Source of the DNA: an uncultured Emergencia sp.
Lineage (GTDB): Bacteria; Bacillota; Clostridia; Peptostreptococcales; Anaerovoracaceae
Direction: 5' to 3'
DNA length: 6,637 nucleotides
NCBI GenBank assembly: GCA_902476665.1
Contig: CABSEO010000108.1
Location: 1 to 6,637, forward strand
Shown here: piece after piece, positions 1 to 6,440 of the stretch
Position numbering within the stretch: the first letter of the stretch is position 1
Layout: every line of letters starts with the position of its first letter
Made by a program: the position numbers and the translations under genes
The notes under the pieces: model-generated
What the model saw: the letters and a program-made list of their open reading frames with translations, nothing else
Databases searched by the model: none
What the model was told of the DNA's origin: nothing

Positions 1-816
1 GAAATAGAAAACAATCGTAAAGATCCCTTTCTTCAGTTCAATGATCTGATAGAGCAGCGTATTTTGGAATTCTACGCTTCCTCCATGTCTGATGATGAAG
101 TTCTGCCTATACTGCAGGCAATACTGACAGCAATGGAGGCAATGGGACATGTACTGGTGCCCGTCGAAACGCCGGAAAATGCGGAAAAGATTTTTAATCC
201 GGAGAAAATTAAGGCGGGAGATACGATCAGCACCGAGGAAGAATTGCGCTGGCCCCTGATTCACCTGATCAACGAGGACGGAAAGATCTGTATGCCTGTT
301 TTCACGAGCGAGGATAAGGTGGAAGAGGCGGAAATCGGCAGATGTTCCATACTTTCTGTCTTTCTGGATGATTATGTCGATCAGGTGACAGGAATGGAAA
401 ACGTGGAAGGAATAGTTGTAAATCCAGGCGAACACAGTATATTTCTGCATAAAGAGATACTGGCGTTTCTGTCTGAAGAGAACAGGAAGCTGCGGATGAA
501 AGAGTACGCACCAGGGGAAGATGCAGCCTTTATGATTCCTGACGGAGTTCCTGAAGGCCTGACGGAAGTAATCGCAGAATTTATCGGAAATAATCTTGAC
601 GAAGTGGAAAAAGTCTGGTTTACTGGCATAAAGAGTGGAAATGAGAAAAGCTGGTGCTTTGCGGTTAAAACAGAGGCTGAAGATGCGCAGCCGATTTTTG
701 AAAGAATCCAGCTGGTGATGGTCATGCTGAAAGTCCAGTCTTCTGTTGACTACATGACTGCGGAGGATACGCCTTGGCCGGGTGCCTGGCTGATTTACGA
801 AAAAGAAAGCAGGTGA
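1..816 (+). CDS. SseB-like protein, 5'-partial (gene continues off the left edge)
   Basis: The frame is open from base 1 to the TGA at 814-816, giving 271 visible residues. No convincing start lies inside: the TTG at 64 and the ATG at 85 both lack a Shine-Dalgarno, so the true start is probably upstream of the window. Residues about 34-157 resemble the SseB N-terminal domain, with the typical strand MPVFTSEDKVEEAE followed by GIVVNPGEHSIFL. Residues about 178-267 resemble the SseB C-terminal domain (EVEKVWFTGIKSG, then CFAVKTEAEDAQPIFERI). No signal peptide or membrane segment is visible, so it is probably cytoplasmic. SseB was named for a serine-sensitivity phenotype in E. coli; its biochemical function is not settled and nothing here identifies a catalytic site. 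The stop is followed within 6 bases by the macro-domain gene, whose Shine-Dalgarno (AGGTGA, 811-816) overlaps the stop, so the two should be co-translated. The family call rests on motif resemblance only. Confidence 0.75.
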   Translation, partial: EIENNRKDPFLQFNDLIEQRILEFYASSMSDDEVLPILQAILTAMEAMGHVLVPVETPENAEKIFNPEKIKAGDTISTEEELRWPLIHLINEDGKICMPVFTSEDKVEEAEIGRCSILSVFLDDYVDQVTGMENVEGIVVNPGEHSIFLHKEILAFLSEENRKLRMKEYAPGEDAAFMIPDGVPEGLTEVIAEFIGNNLDEVEKVWFTGIKSGNEKSWCFAVKTEAEDAQPIFERIQLVMVMLKVQSSVDYMTAEDTPWPGAWLIYEKESR

Positions 817-822
817 CAACAC

Positions 823-1860
823 ATGCCGTTTACGATTATCAGAAACGATATTGCCAAGGTTAAGGCGGACGCTATTGTCAATACGGCAAATCCCCATCCA
901 CAGATAGGTGCAGGAACAGACAAGGCAGTCTATGAGGCTGCCGGCGCAGAACGGCTTCTGGCTGAAAGAAAAAAGATCGGAGACATTCCTGTGGGCAAGG
1001 CTGCAGTGACTTCGGCATTTGACCTTGATGCAAAGTATATCATTCATACAGTGGGACCTTTCTGGACTGACGGAAATCTGGGAGAGCAGGCAGCGCTGCG
1101 TTCCTGCTATCATGAAAGTCTGAAACTTGCGCAGGATTTAGGATGCGAAAGCATTGCATTTCCACTGATTTCCACAGGAGTTTACGGATTCCCCAAAGAT
1201 CTTGCCATAAAAACGGCAACCTCGGTGATTTATGACTTTCTGATGGAAAACGATATGATGGTGTATCTGGTGGTCTTTGATCGCAAGGCCTATGATCTCT
1301 CGGGAAAACTTTTTCAGGATATTCACGCATACATAGATGAGAACTATGTTTCGGCACGAGAAGATGCTGAATATCGGGACTCAGACCGCCGACTGAGTAA
1401 CCGAGCTGAGGCTCCTCAGGCAATCAGACACAGGAGGAGTCGGGAGAAACTGAAAGAGACAGAAGCGCTGCCTGCACTGAGCAGCAGCCATAACATTGGC
1501 GAACATCTGAAACAGCCAGATATCAGTTTCAGGGAATACCTGCTGCAGCTGATTAACGAGCAGGATTTGAAAAACTCTGAGGTATATCACGGCGCCAATA
1601 TCAGTCGGCAGCATTTTTCCAAAATCATGTCCAATCAGAACTATCATCCATCAAAGAATACGGCTTGTGCACTGGCAATATCACTGCATCTGGATTTACC
1701 CACCACCAACGCCCTGCTGGAAAAGGCGGGAATGGTTCTTTCTGGAAGCAGCAGATTCGACCTGGCGGTGCAGTATTTTATACTGCATGGCATGTATAAT
1801 ATTATTGATGACAATATCATCCTGTATGAAAACGGTCTGGAGCTGCTGGGGACCAGATAA
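823..1860 (+). CDS. Macro-domain protein with C-terminal HTH-like domain
   Basis: 345 residues; ATG at 823 with AGGTGA 6 bases upstream. Residues 1-175 form a macro (Appr-1''-p processing type) domain. IVNTAN (18-23) is the ADP-ribose-binding Asn motif, usually NAAN. IGAGTDKAVYEAAG (28-41) is the glycine loop, with GAG where many macro domains have GGGV. ISTGVYGFP (116-124) is the phosphate-binding loop. Residues 176-232 are a charged linker rich in Arg/Glu. Residues 235-345 are a compact alpha-helical module (FREYLLQLINEQDLKNSEVY, then NISRQHFSKIMSNQ, then PSKNTACALAISLHLDL and LLEKAGMVLS) resembling a lambda-repressor/XRE-type HTH, followed by a short conserved-looking tail. Known macro domains bind or hydrolyse ADP-ribose derivatives (ADP-ribosyl protein, O-acetyl-ADP-ribose); which of these applies here is not visible. 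The architecture suggests a sensor or effector responding to ADP-ribose or NAD signals, but DNA binding by the C-terminal module is inference; it may instead be a protein-interaction domain. It is coupled to the upstream SseB-like gene. Confidence 0.9.
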   Translation: MPFTIIRNDIAKVKADAIVNTANPHPQIGAGTDKAVYEAAGAERLLAERKKIGDIPVGKAAVTSAFDLDAKYIIHTVGPFWTDGNLGEQAALRSCYHESLKLAQDLGCESIAFPLISTGVYGFPKDLAIKTATSVIYDFLMENDMMVYLVVFDRKAYDLSGKLFQDIHAYIDENYVSAREDAEYRDSDRRLSNRAEAPQAIRHRRSREKLKETEALPALSSSHNIGEHLKQPDISFREYLLQLINEQDLKNSEVYHGANISRQHFSKIMSNQNYHPSKNTACALAISLHLDLPTTNALLEKAGMVLSGSSRFDLAVQYFILHGMYNIIDDNIILYENGLELLGTR

Positions 1861-1899
1861 GAGCAAACGGTAATAAGCTGCAGACAGCAGAAAATATGA

Positions 1900-1977
1900 G
1901 TTTTTTTGAAACTGGCATGGAACATTGCAAAAGTATTGGATGTGACAATTGAGGGGATTTTTACTGTTAAAGATTAG
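1900..1977 (+). pseudogene. 3' remnant of an XRE/Cro-type HTH regulator gene
   Basis: The reading frame 1900-1974, ending at TAG 1975-1977, encodes about 25 residues including LAWNIAKVLDVTIEGIF. This is the typical last helix and tail of small Firmicute XRE regulators (compare the common pattern LALKIAKVLxVxxEDIF). Upstream the frame closes at TGA 1897-1899, and no HTH core is present. An ATG at 1896 would join this frame if one T were removed from the seven-T run at 1901-1907, which suggests frameshift decay or simple truncation. No ribosome binding site precedes it. It is most likely a dead fragment of a once-complete regulator lost between the macro-HTH and DUF45 genes. The short length limits certainty. 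Confidence 0.55.
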
Positions 1978-1998
1978 TTGGAGTAAGCACGGGAACTG

Positions 1999-2583
1999 AT
2001 GATGAATAATTCTAAGACAGACAATATTGAACTGAATGGAATAGAAGTGATACGCTCTAACAGGCGTACTATTGCAATTCAAATAAAGAAAGACATGAAA
2101 ATACAGGTTCGGGCTCCCCTGTATCTGAGTGATGGAGAAATCAGAAAACTTGTGGAAGAGAAACAGTCATGGATTCAAAAGAATCTGAAAAAGGCGAAAC
2201 AGCGGTATGCAGAAAAGGAACCATCTTTTTCTGAGTGTGAACTGCGAGGACTTATAAATGCGGCAAAGACAGATCTTTTACAGCGGGTAGAGAACTATGC
2301 ACCATTGATCGGTGTGACAGCAAAAAGAATCACGATTCGCTGCCAGAAGACAAGATGGGGTTCCTGCTCTGCAAAGGGAAATCTTAGTTTTAACTGTCTG
2401 CTGATGCTCTGTCCGGAAACAGTGAGGGATTATGTGGTGGTGCATGAGCTGTGTCATCTTAAGGAACTGAATCATTCCCGAGCGTTCTGGGATCTGGTGA
2501 AGAGTATCCTGCCTGATTATCAGACACAGCGAAAATGGCTAAGAGAAAATGAAAGCCGAATTATCATGAGAATTGAAAAATAA
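1999..2583 (+). CDS. YgjP/SprT-like (DUF45) zinc-dependent hydrolase
   Basis: 194 residues from ATG 1999; a second ATG at 2002 is equally possible, since GGGA at 1991-1994 lies 7 bases before it and 4 before the first. The Shine-Dalgarno is weak either way. The family signature is clear: RWGSCSAKGNLSFN (119-132), then VVHELCHLKELNHSRAFW (147-164). HELCH gives the zinc ligands H149 and H153 with catalytic E150, and H159 is the likely third ligand. The N-terminal half (IEVIRSNRRTIAIQIKKD) forms the beta-rich region usual for this family, followed by an alpha-helical segment (residues 45-75). No signal peptide or membrane segment is present, so it is cytoplasmic. Members are usually annotated as M48-like or YgjP-like metallopeptidases; E. 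coli YgjP has been reported to be a UTP pyrophosphatase, so peptidase activity should not be assumed. Members are often somewhat longer, but all key motifs are present here. A terminator follows within 30 bases, so it ends its transcript. Confidence 0.9.
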   Translation: MMNNSKTDNIELNGIEVIRSNRRTIAIQIKKDMKIQVRAPLYLSDGEIRKLVEEKQSWIQKNLKKAKQRYAEKEPSFSECELRGLINAAKTDLLQRVENYAPLIGVTAKRITIRCQKTRWGSCSAKGNLSFNCLLMLCPETVRDYVVVHELCHLKELNHSRAFWDLVKSILPDYQTQRKWLRENESRIIMRIEK

Positions 2584-2612
2584 AGGAGTGAACTGATATA
2601 TAAAAAATTATC

Positions 2613-2641
2613 GGGCCGCCCTAAAGGGCGACTCTTTTTTT
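2613..2641 (+). terminator. Intrinsic terminator after the DUF45 gene
   Basis: CGCCC (2617-2621), loop TAAA (2622-2625) and GGGCG (2626-2630) form a perfect 5-bp GC stem. It is extended past a C/A mismatch by GGG (2613-2615) against CTC (2632-2634, one G-T wobble), and a run of seven T follows (2635-2641). The complementary strand also has an A/T-rich tract beyond the stem (2602-2610), so weak bidirectional action is possible. It separates the DUF45 transcript from the radical SAM/ABC operon. Confidence 0.88.
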
Positions 2642-2762
2642 GATTGGAGAAACTGCTCCCGTTAAAGTAACGGTACGAAGAAGTAAGTACTGAAATGAAG
2701 AATACAACAGGAGAAAACAAAAATTTTCCCAATTTGCCTAGAGAGGGTTCCGAGGGGATATC
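2642..2762. other. Intergenic leader region with a short hairpin, no gene recognised
   Basis: This stretch lies between the terminator and the promoter of the radical SAM operon. CCGTTA (2659-2664), AAG, TAACGG (2668-2673) is a perfect 6-bp inverted repeat with a 3-base loop, and AGTACT (2686-2691) is a short palindrome. An ATG at 2695 opens a 41-codon frame ending at 2820, overlapping the radical SAM ATG as ATGA, but it lacks a Shine-Dalgarno and contains the TATAAT promoter, so it is probably not a gene. No riboswitch that I recognise is present. Because the hairpin lies upstream of the likely transcription start, it would act as a DNA operator or belong to read-through RNA. Confidence 0.4.
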
Positions 2763-2790
2763 TTGTAATTTATTAGGCATAAGCTATAAT
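2763..2790 (+). promoter_or_regulatory. Sigma-A-type promoter of the radical SAM/ABC operon
   Basis: A -35-like TTGTAA (2763-2768, 4 of 6 consensus) and a perfect -10 TATAAT (2785-2790) are separated by 16 bases. Transcription would start near 2797, giving a leader of about 20 bases to ATG 2817, or about 62-68 bases to the downstream ATGs at 2859 and 2865. Confidence 0.65.
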
Positions 2791-2816
2791 AATATCATAT
2801 ACAGACAAAGTCTTAT

Positions 2817-3857
2817 ATGAGACTTTATGAATTAAAAGATATAATGGAAAGTGAGAAGATGTCTATGACAAATAAAGAACTGATCTGCTGGGCAGCAAGT
2901 GAGGAAGGGCAGAAGACCGGACTCGGTAAAGAGCAGCTTGTTCAGCTTTTATCAATAGAACCGAACAGTGAAGAATACCGGCTTTTAGGCCTGGCAGCCA
3001 GAAATCTGGCCAGAAAAATCACAGGGGATAAAGCTTATCTGTGGGGAGCAATCGGTGTGGACTTTGCTCCTTGCTCCATGAACTGTGATTTCTGTTCTTT
3101 GGGTGAGGCCTGGGGGATCACCAAAGATGTCAGAGAATACGATGAGGCAGAAACCGTCAGACAGGTCAGAGAATACGCAGAGCAGGGAGTTTACTGGATT
3201 GTTCTGAGGACTACAGAATTTTATTCTAAAAATCAGCTGGCAGAAATGATTGTAAATATCAGGAAAGCCGTACCAGGTGATTATCAGCTTGGTCTCAACA
3301 TTGGAGAATTTGATCTGGAAACAGCTAACTGGCTGTCAGAATGCGGAGTCAATTTTATTTATCATTCTTTGCGGCTGGGTGAGGGGAAAGATACCAGATT
3401 CGAACCTCAGGTGCGTATTGATACCCTTCAGGCAGTAAAGGAGTCGCCCCTGGATCTGGTCTTTCTGGTTGAGCCTGTAGGCATTGAGCACACCAATGAG
3501 GAAATTGCAGAGATTGCCCTTCTGGCGAAGGAGTGTAGAGTCATAGTTTCCGGAGCTATGGCAAGAATCCCTGTGGAAGGAACACCACTGGGCGTTCATC
3601 CACAGATCAGCAATGAAAGACTGGCACAGATTATTGCAGTAACCAGACTGCTTGGAGGAAAGGAAGTGCCGGATATCTGTGTACACCCGTTTTGCAAAGA
3701 AGCAGCTGATTTCGGAGCCAATGTTACTGTGATAGAAACCGGTTCGGTACCGCGAGACAGTTGCTGCTGCTCCGGAGGAAAATGGAATCAGTTTGATACA
3801 GAAAAGGCAAAGAAATGTTTTGAGGAGGCGGGCTATACAGTCTGCTCAAAAAAATAG
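2817..3857 (+). CDS. BioB/HydE/PylB-like radical SAM enzyme of unknown substrate
   Basis: 346 residues if started at ATG 2817. In-frame ATGs at 2844, 2859 and 2865 are alternatives; the GTGAGAAG at 2851-2858 could serve ATG 2865, while 2817 has no clear Shine-Dalgarno. C86-SMN-C90-DF-C93 is the radical SAM CxxxCxxC motif that holds the [4Fe-4S] cluster for S-adenosylmethionine cleavage. The order of later elements fits the biotin synthase-like fold: a GE-containing strand (LGLNIGEF, 158-165), VFLVEPVGIEHTNEE (215-229), ARIPVEGTPLG (249-259), and a C-terminal region resembling the BATS domain (FGANVTVIETG, then EKAKKCFEEAGY). It is not an ordinary BioB: no cysteines occur near 130, 161 or 221, where the auxiliary [2Fe-2S] ligands would be expected from offset counting. 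Extra cysteines cluster instead at C288, C293 and C316-C318. It heads an operon with a complete ABC importer, suggesting that it modifies or produces the transported compound or a relative of it. The substrate is not identifiable. Confidence 0.85.
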   Translation: MRLYELKDIMESEKMSMTNKELICWAASEEGQKTGLGKEQLVQLLSIEPNSEEYRLLGLAARNLARKITGDKAYLWGAIGVDFAPCSMNCDFCSLGEAWGITKDVREYDEAETVRQVREYAEQGVYWIVLRTTEFYSKNQLAEMIVNIRKAVPGDYQLGLNIGEFDLETANWLSECGVNFIYHSLRLGEGKDTRFEPQVRIDTLQAVKESPLDLVFLVEPVGIEHTNEEIAEIALLAKECRVIVSGAMARIPVEGTPLGVHPQISNERLAQIIAVTRLLGGKEVPDICVHPFCKEAADFGANVTVIETGSVPRDSCCCSGGKWNQFDTEKAKKCFEEAGYTVCSKK

Positions 3858-3886
3858 AAGACAGAAAAGGATGAGAATGAGTAGTA

Positions 3887-4858
3887 ATGAAGAAAATCAC
3901 TTTATTATTATGTATTATACTGATACTTTCTCTGATGTGGGGATGCGGAGATAATCATCAGATAGAATCGGAGAATGCGGATGTAACAGTGTCCGTGGGA
4001 ACCTGGAAAACTGCCCAGACACTGACCCCCTATTTTTATGAGGAGTTTTTACCCGACGGATATTCTCTAGAGGTAATGCCTTTTACCAATCCGGGAGATC
4101 AGAAGACTGCACTGCTTGCGGGGAGTCTGGATATGACCGGCACTACGATTCCACTGGCTATCACTGCAGCATCCAAGGGGGAGCCTGTAAAGATCGTAGC
4201 CAGCCTTTGCAACAAGTGCTCTGCACTGGTGGTAGGAAAAGATTCTGGAATTAAAAAGCCGGAGGATCTGAAAGGCAAAACCATTGCTTACGTACCGGGA
4301 ACCATGCATCATGTACTGCTGCTGGATATACTGAAAAAAGCAGGACTGGATGCAGAAAAAGATGTGACTCTGACTCGAATTGACTTTTTTGATATGGGTC
4401 AGGCTCTCTCCGACGGCACCATTGACGCTTTTCTGAGTGGTGAGCCTTATCCTTCTCAGGCGGTGCAGGACGGTTACGGAGAAATCCTCAGCTACCCTTA
4501 TTTTGATGACAGCATTGGAACTATCAATGCCGCTATGCTGGTAACCGAAGATACCATTGAGAATCATCCTGAACTGGTCCAGAGTCTGGTCAACTCTCAT
4601 ATAGAAGCCACGAAATACATGAACTCCCATAGGGATGACTGGCTGAACAAGGCGGCAGAGTTCGGTACAGAAAAAAGTCTGCTGGAGATATCAACCGATA
4701 ATATAGAATTATGCTGGGATATTGACAAGACCTACATTCAGTGCGTAAAAAGCCTTGCGGAACAGATGATGCAGATGGGAATGATTGATAATGTGCCTGA
4801 TGTTGAAGCCATGTTCGAGTTATCCTTTATCGAAAACTATAAAGAGAGCCATCAATGA
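3887..4858 (+). CDS. ABC transporter substrate-binding lipoprotein (NitT/TauT/SsuA/ThiY class)
   Basis: 323 residues. The N-terminus has a KK pair, a hydrophobic stretch (4-17) and a lipobox-like LMWGC ending at C20, so it should be lipid-anchored on the outer face of the membrane; the residue at -3 is Met rather than the usual Leu. The mature protein reads as an SsuA/TauA-like two-lobe binding fold: VSVGTWKTAQTLTPYF (36-50), LLAGSLDMTGTTIPLAI (77-92, the 'amount and site' loop), KKPEDLKGKTIAYVPGT (123-139), LLLDILKKAGL and ALSDGTIDAFLSGEPYPSQA. These features mark the family that binds nitrate, sulfonates, taurine or thiamine pyrimidine precursors; ligand identity cannot be read here. Four cysteines occur in the mature part, including a CNKC pair (C108, C111). 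The start has only a weak Shine-Dalgarno, but an in-frame stop at 3878-3880 leaves no upstream alternative. It lies 29 bases after the radical SAM gene and overlaps the permease start by 4 bases. Confidence 0.92.
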   Translation: MKKITLLLCIILILSLMWGCGDNHQIESENADVTVSVGTWKTAQTLTPYFYEEFLPDGYSLEVMPFTNPGDQKTALLAGSLDMTGTTIPLAITAASKGEPVKIVASLCNKCSALVVGKDSGIKKPEDLKGKTIAYVPGTMHHVLLLDILKKAGLDAEKDVTLTRIDFFDMGQALSDGTIDAFLSGEPYPSQAVQDGYGEILSYPYFDDSIGTINAAMLVTEDTIENHPELVQSLVNSHIEATKYMNSHRDDWLNKAAEFGTEKSLLEISTDNIELCWDIDKTYIQCVKSLAEQMMQMGMIDNVPDVEAMFELSFIENYKESHQ

Positions 4859-5649
4859 TGAAAACAAAAAGAAAAAAGGATTTTCTCGGATTGATCCTAC
4901 CTGCTGCTGTCATAATTCTATGGCAGATTATCTCTGTATCCGGCATAGTTGCAGAATATAAGCTGCCGTCTCCGGTGACGCTGGTACGGGTACTGTGGGA
5001 TTTTATCTTTGGTACACTGGAAATTACTCCTTATGCCGGAACCTGCATGTCTCATCTGCTGCAAAGTCTTCGCAGGGTTCTGACCGGCTTTCTGATTGCG
5101 CTTTTCATAGGGCTGCCTATGGGCTTTCTGACGGGCAGAGTACCTGTCTTCAAAAGACTGTTTGATCCGTTTATTCATGCGATCCGTTCTGTTCCCGGTA
5201 TCGGATGGCTTCCCGTTTCCATTGTTTGGTTTGGCGTAGGTGAGGGAAATACACTGTTTCTCATCAGTCTTGCGACCTTTTTTCCTATTTATGTGAACAC
5301 TGCTCATGGCGCGTCAGAAATACCAGTGAAGCTGATACATGCTGGGCAGATGATGGGTGCAAACGGTTTGACCTTGTTTCGTACGGTACTATTTCCTGCG
5401 GCATTTCCGCAGATTGCGGTAGGACTGCGTCTGGGTCTTGGAATTTCCTGGGCATATCTGGTGCTTGGAGAAGTTACCGGTGTCAGTGAGGGTCTTGGTG
5501 CTGTAATGACAGACGGGCGAATGCTGGGGCATGTGGATATTGTACTGGCTACGATGATCGTTGTTGCCGCATGTGGAAAACTGACCGATCTGCTGCTGCT
5601 GTTTATATGCCGCAGAATCAGTCCCCAGACTGGAACTGGAGGAAAATAA
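4855..5649 (+). CDS. ABC transporter permease (SsuC/TauC-like)
   Basis: 264 residues; ATG 4855 overlaps the lipoprotein stop as ATGA, and ATG 4858 is an equally possible start. This indicates translational coupling. About six membrane segments are visible (near 10-30, 75-95, 115-127, 132-148, 180-205 and 226-251), as expected for a binding-protein-dependent inner-membrane permease of about 260 residues. The conserved cytoplasmic EAA-like loop that contacts the ATPase is present: AGQMMGANGLTLFRTVLFP (163-181). RSVPGIGWLPVSIVWFGVG (111-129) and the LRLGLGISWAYLVLGE strand are typical of the SsuC/TauC/NrtB group. It should form a homodimer with the ATPase that follows. Its stop TAA (5647-5649) shares a base with the ATPase ATG. 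Confidence 0.93.
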   Translation: MMKTKRKKDFLGLILPAAVIILWQIISVSGIVAEYKLPSPVTLVRVLWDFIFGTLEITPYAGTCMSHLLQSLRRVLTGFLIALFIGLPMGFLTGRVPVFKRLFDPFIHAIRSVPGIGWLPVSIVWFGVGEGNTLFLISLATFFPIYVNTAHGASEIPVKLIHAGQMMGANGLTLFRTVLFPAAFPQIAVGLRLGLGISWAYLVLGEVTGVSEGLGAVMTDGRMLGHVDIVLATMIVVAACGKLTDLLLLFICRRISPQTGTGGK

Positions 5650-6419
5650 TGATGAAGGAATATCTCAGGATTGAACATGTAAAAAAGGCTTTTATCAATG
5701 ATGAAGGCCGGCATATTCAGGTATTGCGTGATATTAATTTTACAGCAGACAGAGGGGAGCGTATTGCTCTCCTTGGAAAAAGCGGCTGCGGGAAAACCAC
5801 ACTTCTGAATCTGGTTGCCGGTTTTGATACCGCAGATGGGGGTATCGTAACTGTCGACGGAAAGATTGTCTCAGGACCTTCTGCAGAGAAAGCCGTTGTA
5901 TTTCAGTCGCCGGCATTGTTTCCCTGGAGTGATGTGCTGCAGAATGTGACTTTTCCGCTGAAAAGAAGTGGAATGAGGAAAGCAGAGCGCATACAGCTGG
6001 CACAAAGTATGCTGGAAAGAGTGGGTCTCAAAGGCTTTGATAAATATTATCCCCATGAACTCTCCGGCGGCATGCGGCAGAGAGTAGCGCTGGCTCGGGT
6101 TTTTGTGATGAATCCGCCTCTTCTTCTGATGGATGAGCCTTTTGCAGCTCTGGATCCTCAATTGCGAGAACAAATGCAGCATCTGCTGATTTCGCTCTGG
6201 GAAGATTACAGGCCTGCTGTTGTTTTTGTAACCCATGATGTGGAGGAAGCGGTCAGACTTGCAGATAAAGTGATTGTTCTGGATGACAAGCCGTCCACAG
6301 TAAAAGCTGTCTGTCCAATCTGTCTTTCTCTCAGGGAGCGGATCGATCGGAACTCTTCAGAAGCTGTTTTGCAGTTGAAAAAAACCTTGCGGCAGCACCT
6401 GTTTTTTGAGGAAGCCTGA
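5649..6419 (+). CDS. ABC transporter ATP-binding protein (SsuB/TauB-like)
   Basis: 256 residues from ATG 5649, the TAATG overlap with the permease stop; GGAGG at 5638-5642 lies 6 bases upstream, and ATG 5652 is a close alternative. The open frame reaches back to an ATG at 5571, but the extra 26 residues lie inside the permease gene and have no ribosome binding site, so the short form is preferred. All nucleotide-binding elements are intact: Walker A GKSGCGKT (43-50), Q-loop Q86 in VFQSPALFPW, signature LSGGMRQR (138-145), Walker B LLLMDEP (158-164), D-loop ALD (167-169) and H-loop H196 in VFVTHDVEEA. The spacing and the ALFPW after the Q-loop are typical of the nitrate/sulfonate/taurine/thiamine-precursor importers. 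It powers the permease dimer. After the H-loop the protein ends in a short tail without a regulatory domain. It closes the operon; no strong terminator follows. Confidence 0.94.
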   Translation: MMKEYLRIEHVKKAFINDEGRHIQVLRDINFTADRGERIALLGKSGCGKTTLLNLVAGFDTADGGIVTVDGKIVSGPSAEKAVVFQSPALFPWSDVLQNVTFPLKRSGMRKAERIQLAQSMLERVGLKGFDKYYPHELSGGMRQRVALARVFVMNPPLLLMDEPFAALDPQLREQMQHLLISLWEDYRPAVVFVTHDVEEAVRLADKVIVLDDKPSTVKAVCPICLSLRERIDRNSSEAVLQLKKTLRQHLFFEEA

Positions 6420-6440
6420 TGAATTCTGCAAAGTTTCATC

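Noticed and set aside
2593..2643. Mini-frame from CTG 2593 (16 codons) behind a good AGGAG
   Set aside because: It runs straight through the terminator hairpin and T-run, so the apparent peptide is the translated terminator; CTG is also a rare start.
2745..2760. GGTTCCG segment reminiscent of a T-box antiterminator
   Set aside because: The required UGGNACC context, specifier stem and downstream terminator are missing, and it lies upstream of the likely transcription start.
2695..2820. 41-codon frame overlapping the radical SAM start as ATGA
   Set aside because: No ribosome binding site, unremarkable composition, and the perfect TATAAT box lies inside it, so its 5' end would not be on the main transcript.
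2817..3857. Calling the radical SAM protein biotin synthase (BioB)
   Set aside because: The fold is related, but the auxiliary-cluster cysteines of BioB appear absent and no other biotin genes are nearby, so only a superfamily call is supported.
4067..4630. Long antisense open frame (187 codons) within the lipoprotein gene, and other minus-strand frames
   Set aside because: They oppose strongly supported + strand genes with family motifs, lack ribosome binding sites and show no recognisable domain, so they are shadows.
5571..5648. Extended ATPase start at ATG 5571 (26 extra residues)
   Set aside because: It lies inside the permease gene, has no Shine-Dalgarno, and the added residues are not part of the ABC ATPase fold; ATG 5649 has GGAGG at the right distance.
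6418..6440. Inverted repeat GATGAA/TTCATC after the ATPase as a terminator
   Set aside because: The stem is AT-rich with an 11-base loop and no T-run follows, so it is at best a weak structure.
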